Assembly (NCBI GenBank): GCA_030522415.1 | Contig: CM060121.1 | Span: 1 to 64,000 of the forward strand | From: Channallabes apus | Lineage: Eukaryota > Chordata > Actinopteri > Siluriformes > Clariidae | Direction of reading: 5' to 3' | Length of the DNA stretch: 64,000 nt | Shown: positions 32,901 to 46,116 of the stretch, piece after piece | Layout: each line of letters begins with the position of its first letter | How positions within the stretch are numbered: position 1 is the first letter of the stretch | The notes under the pieces: generated by a model | Told to the model about the DNA's origin: nothing | What the model saw: the letters and a program-made list of their open reading frames with translations, nothing else | Databases searched by the model: none | Translations under genes and position numbers: made by a program

Positions 32901-34698
32901 ATGACGGATCAAAAGTTTAATCCGAGCAATTGTATCATTTTAAAGGAAAAATATGTTGATTCCAAATTTCACGGTGTCAACAAATCCCAAAAAAGTTGGG
33001 ACAAGTAGCAATAAGAGGCTGGAAAAAGTAAATTTGAGCATAACGAAGAGCTGGAAGACCAATTAACAGTAATTAGGTTAATTGGCAACATGATTGGGTA
33101 TAAAAAGAGCTTCTCAGAGTGGCAGTGTCTCTCAGAAGCCAAGATGGGTAGAGGATCACCAATTCCCACAATGTTGCGCAGAAAGATAGTGGAGCAATAT
33201 CAGAAAGGTGTTACCCAGCGAAAAATTGCAAAGACTTTGCAGTTATCATCATCAACTGTGCATAATATCATCCGAAGATTCAGAGAATCTGGAACAATCT
33301 CTGTGCGTAAGGGTCAAGGGCGTAAAACCATACTGGATGCCCGTGATCTCCGGGCCCTTAAACGACACTGCACCACAAACAGGAATGCTACTGTAAAGGA
33401 AATCACAGAATGGGCTCAGGAATACTTCCAGAAACCATCGTCAGTGAACACAATCCACCGTGCCATCCGCCGTTGCCAGCTGAAACTCTACAGTGCAAAG
33501 AAGAAGCCATTTCTAAGCAAGATCCACAAGCACAGGCGTTTTCATTGGGCCAGGGATCATTTAAAATGGAGTGTGGCAAAATGGAAGACTGTTCTGTGGT
33601 CAGACGAGTCACAAATCGAAGTTCTTGTTGGAAATGTGGGACGCCATGTCATCCGGACCAAAGAGGACAAGGACAACCCAAGTTGTTATCAACGCTCAGT
33701 TTAGAAGCCTGCATCTCTGATGGTATGGGGTTGCATGAGTGCATGTGGCATGGGCAGCTTGCATGTCTGGAAAGGCACCATCAATGCAGAAAAATATATT
33801 CAGGTTCTAGAACAACATCTAGTCATCTCTTTCAGGGAAGACCCTGCATTTTTCAACAAGATAATGCCAGACCACATTCTGCATCAATCACAACATCATG
33901 GCTGCGTAGGAGAAGGATCTGGGTACTGAAATGGCCAGACTGCAGTCCAGATCTTTCCCCTATAGCGCATCATAAAGAGGAAGGTGCGACAAAGAAGGCC
34001 CAAGACGATTGAACAGTTAGAGGCCTGTATTAGACAAGAATGGGAGAGCGTTCCTATTTCTAAACTTGAGAAACTGGTCTCCTCGGTCCCCAGACGTCTG
34101 TTGAGTGTTGTAAGAAGAAGAGGAGATGCCACACAGTGGTGAAAATGGCCTTGTCCCAACTTTTTTGGGATTTGTTGACACCATGACATTTTGATTCACC
34201 ATATTTTTCCCTTAAAATGATACATTTTCTCAGTTTAAACTTTTGTTCCGTGATTTATGTTCTATTCTGAATAAAATATTGACATTTGCCATCTCCACAT
34301 CATTGCATTCAGTTTTTATTCACAATTTGTTTAGTGTCCCAACTTTTTTGGAATCCGGTTTGTACATTAAAGAACCATGTATGTGTACTACTGAGCATTA
34401 ACATGTTTTATGGAGAAGAAGATATGATAACTAGTTGCCTAGAAGTATTTTAATGGTGCAAAAAGTCCAACTTCAGAGGCGTGTCATCAGTAACCTTTAT
34501 TGGAATGTTAATGTACATCCAAGCTTAGCTGCAGGAATCTGTGAGGACAACATACAGTACAAGAAAATTAGTGACCCAGGGCAGGCTTAGTAACAATTAC
34601 CCTTGTATGGTTGTCTACAATAAACATGAGTGCTGTCAGAATGAACGATTCATCCAATAAATTAATTATAAAAAAAAAATAAAAAATACAGTATATAA

Positions 34699-34754
<56 letters not shown>

Positions 34755-37700
34755 ATACTTCTCATCCAACCACAATCGAATTTGTTCCATCCGTATGGCG
34801 CGATTTAAAAACAAAAAATTTAAATGACAAGCTGAAATAAAATAGGAGTAACGAGGCTATTTTTAAAATGTAAGGAGTAGAAAGTACAGATAATTGTGTG
34901 AAAATGTAAGGAGTAGAAGTAAAAAGTCGGCTGAAAAATAATTACTCCAGTAAAGTATAGATACCCAAAATTTCTACTTAAGTAAGGTAACGAAGTATTT
35001 GTACTTCGTTACTTGACACCTCTGGTAACATCTAAGGTGTTATGGGTCAAATTTGACCTATATATATTTATTTCAAAGCAAAAGGCAAAAAAGTATTTTC
35101 TAAAATAACTTTAATATAAATGGAAAGCTAAACAAGTAAATCTCAAAATTTGGATTTGCAAGGACAAACAAACAACGAACAATCAAGCAAATCAAACCAA
35201 TAGAAATAAGGCACTAGTTCCAAAAAACGTCTTGTGTGCAAGAACATGCATGTGCATTTAGATGCATGTGTGGCAAAAAGTGACACACTTAGTGTGTTCT
35301 TTGCAAATATATTTTTTGCAGTAGAAGCAGAGTATGTTTGTCTTTATTGCTAGGGCAGACCAGACACCTCATTCTTTTAGAATCAGGTGGCCTCAGTGGG
35401 GTTGTGACTGTGTAGGTTGATGTTGAGGCAGTGCTGGCCGAAGAGGATGCTGGCACTGATGCTCTTTGTGTTGCTGATGGTGTGGAAGGAGTGCTACGTG
35501 AGCTCTGCAGCTGTCTGACCGAGGCTGCAGCGGCTGGGTCCCGGGGCACCCGTTCGCTCAATGTGTGCCTTGACAAGGGAACTTCCTAACTCCTCAAGAA
35601 ACATTCTCCGCTTGTTTTTCTGGTTGAGTTCCACCCTAGGTGAATGTGGGTCCACAACACAAATGCATTGTATGCAGACAGAATGCTAGAATGTTATAAA
35701 ACACAACTATTGGCCATCTCCTGGTCATTCTCTGGCAAGTGTAGGTGGCAGTCAGGTTGTCCACTCCATCTTTGTTTTTATTATAGTCCAAGATAATTTG
35801 GGGCTTTTTGTCACTTACTGACCTGACTTGCTGAAGTATAACACTGCGGTGTTTTTTGGACAATATGAAACAACCATGTTGGTGTCTGTAAAAGCAAATT
35901 TTGAAGAAAGTGGAGCCCTGTTCTTCACCTGCAAAATTTCGGCAGGCAGCTCAGGTTTATTTTTTTTACTGTGTCCACCATGGTAAGTTTCCACCTGAGA
36001 AGTTCTTGTCCAAGGTCATAGCTGGTAAAGAAATTGTCACATGTGATATTGTGACCCTGCAGTCCAGTAGTCATATCTCGAGGACTACATGTTTTCCTTG
36101 ATTTTTCCTCAGGAATTCCAGTTGCATGTTTGCCTGTGTAAATCTGCAGATTCCAAACATAGCTGTTTTTCTGCCCAAAGTTTTATTTCCCTGGCTTACT
36201 CTAGGCATGTACTGCTGGAAAGGGCATTTTCCAAGGAAAAAAACTGTTACCTCTGGCTCTGGGTTACACATCAGTGGAAGGAGCTGCACCCACCTTTCCC
36301 AGACATCCCTGATGTGAGCAAGCTTGTCAGATTTTTCTCTAGTTTCTCTGTTGTCAAGTCTAAGGACTCTTGATATCATTCGAAATGACTGAAGTGACAT
36401 TGTTGCCCGAAAAATATTTCTACCTGTCGATGCATCCCAGAGACTATCAGTTGCCTCATTGTTGGATTTGTAAACACCAGCAAGAAGAAGAATACCAATA
36501 TAATCATCCAGGTATTCCTCATCAATGTCATTCCACATGTAGCCATGAACCTTTTTTCCTTCAAGGTTTGTCATAGCAATCATGACTTTCTTTAGTGACA
36601 CTGGCATAAACAGATCAAAACATGTCTTGATGTCACTTACTCTTGTCACAGCAAACCTTGTTATACCAGGGGTCACTTTGATGACATTTGCAGCAGCTGC
36701 CCTGCCATGTATGTCAGGAGGTACTGAGCTCCAACAGATGTTACCACTTTTGGATTTGAACGTTTCAGCAGGAGTGAGTGCAGCTTCAGCATCGGTGACC
36801 TCCTCATCAGACGTGTCTGTGCCTTCTGGTAGATACTCTACAATGTCCTCGGAAACCTGCTCATCTGTATCACTATGCTGTTCTGTGTCCTCTGCCTCAT
36901 TTTCAGAAAAGATATGATCCAGAGCTTGGCTTACTGTAAATAATACTTCTCATTTTTGACTGCTGCAAACAGATGTGTACTCTGCAAGTCACCAACACTA
37001 AACTAAACTAAATTTGTCTTATGCAAGTCTTACATGTCTGAACATGTCTATCTTTGTTTGTTTTGTTTGTTCAGGTAAGGAGACACACAGTGTGTTTATG
37101 ATTTTTGTTTTGAATCCTAACTATTGTTTTATAACTTTAAATTATAACTAGGTCAAAACTGACCCTACCGACACAAAGGTAATAATTTAGTACAATAGTT
37201 TTTTTTTTTTAATTAAATACAGGTTCCTGACAAAGTCAAAAGCCTTGATGCAATAAACAAAATTAGGTAGTAGTTTTATGCATTTAAAAAGTAAAACAGG
37301 TTGGTGCTGACACTAACACAAGAAGAAGTTGATTAGGTACTGACAAGCAGCCTGCATCCTTTGATCGAAGTAGGCGTGGCGGATCGTAAGACACTAGATA
37401 CAGTTCACTCAGATACTGCGGCGCGAGACCATTTAATGCTTTATATGTCAAGAGTAGTATTTTTAAATCAATGCGAAATTTCACAGGGAGCCGATGCAGT
37501 GAAGATAAGATAGGGGTGATGTGCTCATATCTTCTGGTTCTAGTGAGTACTCTCGCTGCTGCATTCTGGACTAGCTGAAGCTTGTTTATGCACCTAGCTG
37601 AACAACCAGACAGTAAGGCATTACAATAGTCCAACCTAGAGGTGATAAAAGCATGAACTAGTTTTTCTGCATCGTTTAGCGACAATATGTCTTATCTTGG

Positions 37701-40592
37701 CAATATTTCTAAGGTGAAAGAATGCTATCCTGGTAATATTATCTACATGAGCTTCAAATGAAAGACTGGAATCTATAATCACACCGAGGTCTTTTACTGT
37801 TGCACTTGATGGAACAGAAAGGCCATCTAAAGTTACAGTGTGACTAAAATTTTTACTCCTAGCTGAATACGGTCCTATTACTAGAATGTCTGTCTTATCC
37901 GGGTTAAGCAGAAGAAAGTTAATTAGCATGCAATTTCTTATGTCCTGCACACATTGCTCAACTTCAGTAAGTTGGATTTTCTCATCAGGTTTTGCTGAGA
38001 CATAACTGTGTGTCGTCAGCATAACAATGAAAACTAATACAGTGGGAGCCACGCCAAATAGCCGCGACAGTGTGGCTGAAGTGTGAATGGCGTGTGAATG
38101 GCCTTTGCACGCCGTAATCCCCCCTCCCTTTTCTGGCCGAAAGGCGTGTCAAGATTTCACAGTAAACACGCCCATTCAAGCCCTATTTATTCATTTACCT
38201 GGTGCCACCACTAGATGGCGCTTCGTTCTCAATAACACGTTAAAACAAGCCAGCTGCGCTGAGTTGCAATCACGTGATTTTAACAACCCGCCTCCACCCC
38301 CGCCGAACTGACGCTGCCAAACTACAGAGATGAAGATGGCGGCTTAACGGACTATTCGTGGTAAGTGATGTTTTATTTTATAAAATGTGTTTGGGGTAGT
38401 TTACAGTTTATTTCCCAGTTTAGTTTTTTATTGGCCGTTTTAAATATCACTGGCAGCACCAGCAGCGGTCAGATGTGACTTTAGATAACTTAATGTTCTG
38501 TTTACCAAGTCTGGAGTTAATATTACAGCTTACTGTCAGTGTCACAAACTCACAATGTCACTCCACTTTAACTCAAAAACATGCTCAAGCTTCGACAATA
38601 CTATTAATGTCCCTATTACAAGAGCTGCACTACCCGATGAAGAGTGTTTGTGCTCTCTGTAAATACTGAGAGAATCTCACCGCGTGTTGTCTGGATAAAT
38701 TCAGCGCTTATTTATTCTCTGGTTAAGAGTTAATCTGCAGGTTATTTCTGTGACTGTAATATAATGTGATGCAGTTGATGAGGGACACAGACTGAGGGGA
38801 GCTGTACAGGAGCTAGTAACGCTCATAACCCGGTTTATATTTTATACATTTGTCCGGGACTTTCCGCGGTAGCGCGAGCGCTTAGTTAAAGAGCTGAATA
38901 ACAACACAGAAGTGTTTATCAGTTAGGAGGAGGAGGGGGGAGGTGTGTGTGTGGGGGGGGGGTGGAGGTGTGTGTGTGTGTGTGTGTGTGTGAGGGGCTT
39001 CAGTAAGTTATAGTTTGGCTTCAGGGATGAACTAATGCTCATATACGAGTGTTATATCGCTTAACTTATTTGTATGAGAAGCGCATTAAGTAAATTCTCG
39101 GTTAATTTAATTCAGGCGATAATACAGACAGTCACTGGTTAACACTAACACTGTTCACTGGTTAACATTAGCACAGGCAGTTTATTTACATTACAGAATC
39201 CCCAAAACAGTATTTTACACACTCTGTGGTAAATAGGTTTATTAATATATTTTATTTTTATTAGAACTATATGTTCTGTGAAGTTTATTTATCTTTGTCT
39301 TAACTAAATTCTCCTGTTGTCTTTAAGCAGAGCTCCGCTGTGGAGGATTTGGGAGGTCAGACGGCTGACGGCTGGACTTTTGGAGCTACAGGACTGGAGG
39401 AACCTGAACAAGCTGTTGAGGGAGCTGTAGGAGGGATGACGTCACAGTCCGACAGCTTTAGAATGATGTTTGATCAGGTCTACTGTATATTCTGAACATA
39501 GAACTGCAAAATGTCTGATACAGTACTTTGGGGGAAACAAAGACTTCAACTGTTCCATGTTTAATAGTTTTGATATTTGAAAAATTAATATTTTAATGTA
39601 AAAGGACTATAGATAGAGACTTATAAGCAGCTGGTGTATCCGGGTAGTTTAATGAACTTTAAGCAAAAAGACAACATGTATTCATTCATCTGTTTTATAT
39701 AAATTACTGTTTTAACTTTGACTAGTTTTGGAAGAATAAATTGAATTGTTAAAGTCATGTTTGCGTGTTTTAATTTTGGGGGATTGTTTGGGTATTTAAA
39801 AATTGTTTAGTTGAACCAACAACTTCAATGGGCAAAAATTTGGGACACAACTTTGTTTTAAATAGTCAAAGAGTTGGGCTGAAAATAATAATAATTATTA
39901 TTGATCATAGAAACAAATGAAACCAGTTAAACACTTGATTATATGTATTTGTGTTTGTGATTATGTGACCCATAATAATTTTTTCTCAGTATAAATAAAT
40001 GTTTTGGAAGAACTCCAAAAGAGCAACGACAAACTTGGTATTCTCCATTGCGGTTTCTCACCTTCCCACCCCTGAGTAGGACATGGTGTTAATTGCTCTG
40101 TGTGTGTGTGTTTTTGGCGGGGGGATGGGTGTGTGTGTGTTTTCGGCTGTTCAGCAGTTCTAAACACAAGCACAGTTTTTGTCCTTAACTAAAATACTTC
40201 AATACGTTAATAATGAATTTATTTTGCTGAATAAGGTAATAAGCGATGTTTAAACCAACCCAGTAAGTTAAGTAAGTGTTCCATACATTAAAGTACTGTG
40301 TATAACCAAGTGCCCTAGCAAACACAGTTACAGTACAGTTTACAGTACAAACAGAGTGTGTGCGCTGGGGGGATTGGAAGGTGAGTGAGAATACTCATTT
40401 ACAAGACAAAAGACGGTCAGAGGCAGCGCCGTTCTAGACCAGACAACACGGGGTGGGGGGAGGGGGGCATCATGTTCGAGCACTGTTTTTACCTGGCCTT
40501 ACTGTATAGTAACAGTATTGTATTTGCTGAATTGTGTTGAGGCACGCAAACCCCCTGACCACAATAAGGTGGCAATCCCTCAGGGGGAAACT

Positions 40593-40665
<73 letters not shown>

Positions 40666-41871
40666 ATAATAAAATATCCTTACTCCAGATTTTATCAATC
40701 AATGACATAACATTTATCTAAGCTGGATGGTCAAATTCTCAAAAACGTTTAACCTAAGGTAAGACTTAACACACTATAACTAAAATATTTACAAAACTGA
40801 AAGGTTGTCTTATGAATAATAAAAAATACAAACTAAATTAAAACAGATGGGCTGTTGAACAGATCATAATATGTTTTATGTTTTCTGATTATAAATGATA
40901 TATGGGTTGATTTTAGAAAGGCTAAATGAAATAGCTAGTTTTTGGTCATGTCAGTCCAGTAACTATACTATGTAAAAGTATTTATAATATGAATTAATTA
41001 AGGGCAGGACCTAACCTAATGTTAATAATTTACACCATGATAACATTAGTATTCGTGTTTTTGTATATATTTTTAAATGTTAAAATGAACGTTTCAGAGT
41101 ATATAATTTGTCGTGTCATCTGTGATTGAGACCCATGAGTTAAATTGAAATATTTTTTATAGGTAGTAAGCCAGGTTTTAGTAACCTTGGATGAATCAGC
41201 ATGAAAGCCCTCTCTCGCGCACGCGCTCTCACGCTATCTCTCGCACTCACACACACACACACACTGTGCACACACAGACACACACAAATAATACATGAAA
41301 TCGCATAAAACCAAATGAAACTAGGGTAAAAAATATGAGCAGTAAAAATACAGTAGTATCCTGTAGGTGATTCCTGTCCTGTGATAACAGGCACTAACAC
41401 TCTAGAACTGTTTAGTTCTGTTAGTTTTGTTTTCAAGTGTGAATGTTTATGGGGATTAAATCTGTCTCTGCTGCCGCATCTATACACCGTTGTGATAAGT
41501 GATTGATGCCCCATCAGATCTTTAATGTGGGACATTATGCTGGTTAAATGACTAAAGACACACTGATCTGTATGGACAGATATTTGTTCCAGATATTATG
41601 CGCCATTAATCAATTTGTTATGCCAATTTGACTTTCAGCGAAAACATCAAAAATATAACGAAAACAAACCAAAGCAGAAGTTACATTTTAAGCTTTACTT
41701 TCAAATTCAAATTTGATTTGTCACATACACAGCACGATATGCAGTAAAATGCTTTAGGTGAGACTCGAACTCGGCATTGCTTCACCTGGACTGCTTTATA
41801 AGTATCACGCGCTAACCGATTGCGCCACTGGAGCCACACGGAAGTTGGTCTTGTCAGAGTATCCTCTCTCG

Positions 41872-41921
<50 letters not shown>

Positions 41922-44900
41922 AAATTACGTAAAAACCAACGAAATATAAGCAGTAAAAAAAACATCAGTAAAAATACATTAGTATAACAGGCGCTAACCC
42001 TCTGGAACTTTTTTTTTACTATTGTTTCCAAGTGTTTATGGGGATTTAATGTGTCTCTGCTGCCGCATCCATTCACAGTTGTGATAAGTGATTAATGCCC
42101 CATCAGATCTTTTGACGGGGGAGCATTATGCATGATTAAATGACTAAAGAAATACTGATCCATATGGGCAGATATTTATTCCAGGTTGCATGCGGCATTA
42201 ATTGCATTTCTTATGCCACTTGTAGACTATCAGTGAAAAAATCAGCGAAAACATCATCAAAAATATAACGAAAACAAACCCAAGCAGACGTTACATTTTG
42301 AGCTTTACTTTGCAGCAAAATATTATCTATCAGTATATTAAATGGAACGAGGTAAAATACACCGTAATATAAAATACTGTACACAGCCCGCGTTTTTATT
42401 CCGTACCTACAATGATCGGTATAGACAAATTACAGCCTCTACCGTGTGTTTAAGGATCATTTCAGGATGTCTTAAAAAATATTTCACTAACTAATTTTAT
42501 TAATTCATTATTAAATAATAAATAGCATAATCATCATGGGTTGTGTATTGAGTGATTTAACAAATCTGTTTTATTAATCGGTTTGTTGTTGTTGTTTTTT
42601 CATCTATTTATGAAACTATGTTGACAATGCAAGAACTGTCTGTATATTAAAGATACGGTATTGGGCTTCCTGGACACTGCAGTTAACTGTGCCAGTCAAT
42701 GCTCCATCTGGCGGAATTATACGGCATTGCAACCATCTTTTTAGAAAGCGCATGGGGGCGTTTATGGGGCGGGGCATCGTTAACTGCGTCATCGCGGGGG
42801 ATCACATTCCATGCACGAAGCCTGCATTAACCCTTCATGGAACTGCCACGGAGCCGTCATGCTCCAGGCGGCTGTTTGACGTGGCTCCCACTGTACCATG
42901 CTTACGGATTATGTTGCCCAGAGGAAGCATGTAAAGGGAAAAAAGCAGTGGGCCTAAAACTGAACCTTGTGGAACGCCAAACTCCGCTAGAGAACATGCA
43001 GAATAATCACCATTTAAGTCTACATACAGTACTGATAACGATCGGTCAAATCGGATCTGAGCCAGGATTGGGCTGCACCCTTAATTCCTACTACATTTTC
43101 TAATCTGTGAAGAAGAATAGCATGATCAATGGTGTCAAAAGCTGCACTGAGGTCGAGTAAAACAAGCAACATTTAAAATGTGGCTTTCAGTTGGCCCCCT
43201 CATTCAGATGATCAAATGGAAAACAGTCCAGAGGATTGGACTTCACCATATTTCCAAGGTAGTGTGCTCATCAAGCACTTCTGACACTATGTAATGATTT
43301 CCAATGAAAACAGGTGTCTTAGTCACTCTTCCTCAGTGCATTCCTCCTTGCTCGGGATACACAGGATGGCGCCGCGGATGGCTGCCTCAGTGTGGAGCTC
43401 TCCATTTCTTACTGTTTTTGTTAGTTTGTCCTGTTTTTTGTTTCTCAAACGTAATAACTTATACCAGGGATGAACTGCTGAACGTTCAGCAGGACACAGC
43501 ACACAATTTTCAACCAGTTTTAAATTTTTCAAACGTTTTACTGAACATTGTAACCGGTGGAGCAGCTGCGCTGTTTAAATGCTTTAAGAAGCGCAGGCGG
43601 GGGAAGAGAGCCGGCACGCTCGTCAAGACTTTTCAAACTCTGCCACGCTATGTTTCACGTAAACCTGGCTGAATGAAGCCATCACGGACAACGCGCTACA
43701 CCTGCCAGGCTTCCAGCTGTTCAGAGCGGATCGCTACACAGAATCAACGGGGTAATCGCGAGGCCGCGTGACATGCTTTTACATCAACAAAAGTTGGTGT
43801 ACAAATGTGACAACATTGAAGATGATGCGCTGTCCTGATCTAGAGGCATATTTCATCAACTGCAAGGAGTTTACCTCGTTCATTCTTGTGAGTGTGTACA
43901 TCCCTCCACAAGCGTGTGCTGAATGCAGCATTTCAACAGCTGGCTGCTCAGATCACAGACACGGAGCAACAACACCCGGACTCTCTTATAATTATACTTG
44001 GGGATTTTAACAAAGCAAACCTCAAACGTGAACTGCCTAAATACAAACAGCACATTACATGCCCCACCAGAGACAAAAATACTTTGGATCACTGCTACAC
44101 CACAATAAAGGATGCATACAGTATCACTCCATCCCCAGAGCAGCTTTAGGACTTTCTGACCACTGCATGGTTCATCTTCTCCCCACCTATAGGCAAAAAC
44201 TTAAATCTGTTTCACCTACAGTAGATGAGGATGGGTTCCCTGGTGAGTCTGGTTCCTCTCAAGGTTTCTTCCTATTACCATCTCAGGGAGTTTTTCCTTG
44301 CCACTGTCGCCCTCGGGCTTGCTCACCAGGGACTATCTGAACATTTTTGATTCATACACATTCACATTCCATACAAACTTAAATAATTCTTTAGATTGTG
44401 TAAAGCTGTTTTGAGACAATGTCAATTGTTAAAAGCGCTATACAAATAAAACTGAATTGAATTGAATTTCTACACCACTATTATCACCTCTGACAACCAT
44501 CCTCTCTTCCCCCCCTGCACTCCAGGTCTGTGAAAAGGATGTCCAGATCTTTCTGAAACAAAAGAGAAGGGAAGCTCCAGGCCCAGATGGCGTGACACCA
44601 GCCTGTGCTTACCAGCTGGCACCCATTTTCACACAGTTCTTCAACAGATCACTGGAACAATGTGAAGTGCCTTTGTGCTTTAAATGTTCCACAATCATCC
44701 CCATTCCAAAGAAAACTAAAATCACAGGAATTAATGACTACAGACCAGTCGCCCTAACATCTGTGGTCATGAAGTCATTTGAAAGACTGGTGTTGGCCTA
44801 TCTGAGGGACATCACAGGACCCTTACTGGACCCCCTGCAGTTTGCTTATAGAGCAAACAGGTCTGTTGATGATGCAGTCAATATGGGACTGCACTTCATC

Positions 44901-46052
44901 CTTCTGGACAAACCAGGGGCTTATGCAAGGGTCTTGTTTATAGACTTTTCATCAGCTTTTAATACGATCATCCCAGCACTGCTTCAGACCAAATTAAACC
45001 AGCTCTCTGTTCCTAGCTCTATCTGTCACTGGATCACCAGCTTTCTGACAGACAGGCAGCAGCTAGTGAAACTGGGAAAATTCATGTCCAACAATCACAC
45101 CACCAATACTGGAGTCCCTCAGGGATGCGTTCTCTCCCCACTGCTCTTCTCCATCTACACCAAGAACTGCACCTCCACAGACCCCACTGTCAAGCTCCTG
45201 AAATTTGCAGATGACACTACAATCATCGGCCTCATCCAGGACGGTGACGAGTCTGCATACAGAAGGGAGGTCGAGCAGTTGGCTGTCTGGTGCAGTCACA
45301 ACAACCTGGAGCTGAACACGCTCAAAACAATGGAGATGATCGTGGACTTCAGGAGAAACCCACCTGCACTTCCCCCACTCACCATCATGAACAGCACTGT
45401 GATGGCAGTGGAGTCATTCCGGTTCCTGGGCACGACCATCTCTCAGGACCTGAAGTGGGACATTCACATTGACTCCATTGTTAAAAGGCCCACCAGAGGT
45501 TGTATTTCCTTTGCCAGCTGAAGAAATTCAACCTGCCACAGGAGCTGCTCACACAGTTCTACTCAGCCGTCATTGAATCCATCCTGTGCACTTCAATAAC
45601 TGTCTGGTTTGGCTCAGCTACGAAAGCAGACATCAGAAGACTACAAAGGACGGTTCGGACTGCTGAAAGAATTATTGGCACTCCCCTGCCCACGCTGCAA
45701 GAACTGTATATATCCAGAGTGAAGAAAAGGGCACGGAATATCACTTTGGACCCCTCACACCCAAGCTACCTTCTTTTTGAACTTCGCTACAAGTTGAGGG
45801 TTGAGTTGAACTTGAGGGTCGACGCTACAGAGCACCGAACACCAGGACAGTCAGGCATAAGAACAGTTTTTTCCCCCAGGCAATCTACCTCCTTAACAGT
45901 TAAACATCATTCTAATGGTCAATAAATATATGTGCAATATTGTGTACAATATCACTGTGCAATATACTGTATAATACCACAGATTTCAGATATTTATGTA
46001 ACTTATTTAAAAGTATCTCACACCGTACTCCATTTGATGTCAACCATTTAAA

Positions 46053-46116
<64 letters not shown>

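Larger units (their letters stand above)
32437..35024. mobile_element. hAT-type element, non-autonomous, 8-bp TSD
   Basis: Ends are TAGTGGTGTCAA (left) and TTGACACCTCTG (right); the reverse complement CAGAGGTGTCAA is a typical hAT terminus. Target duplications GTAACATC at 32429-32436 and 35025-35032 are perfect. Subterminal ACTTGAGTAGAAGTATAGAT and its diverged counterpart extend the inverted repeats. Without the Tc1-like insertion it is about 1 kb and has no transposase. Confidence 0.9.
38040..42893. mobile_element. 4,854-bp TIR element with TA target duplication
   Basis: Both ends start CAGTGGGAGCCACG and match over 25 of the first 27 bases as inverted repeats, flanked by TA (38038-38039 and 42894-42895). 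Removing the element and one TA joins two LINE RT fragments in the same frame (RKHG then ISFHCYADD). This is direct evidence of insertion. TA plus a CAGT terminus fits the Tc1/mariner/pogo group. No transposase is seen inside, so it would be non-autonomous. The interior holds a CpG-rich promoter-like block, an exon candidate, a tandem duplication and a tRNA-derived sequence, unlike normal family members. It could be a composite that captured host DNA. Confidence 0.8.

Noticed and set aside
36582..36917. 111-codon + strand frame rich in Ser and Val
   Set aside because: It is antisense to the acidic N-terminus of the piggyBac transposase relic.
41750..41834. Functional tRNA-Ile gene
   Set aside because: The T-stem region is shortened and the acceptor ends do not pair; a SINE-type tail follows.
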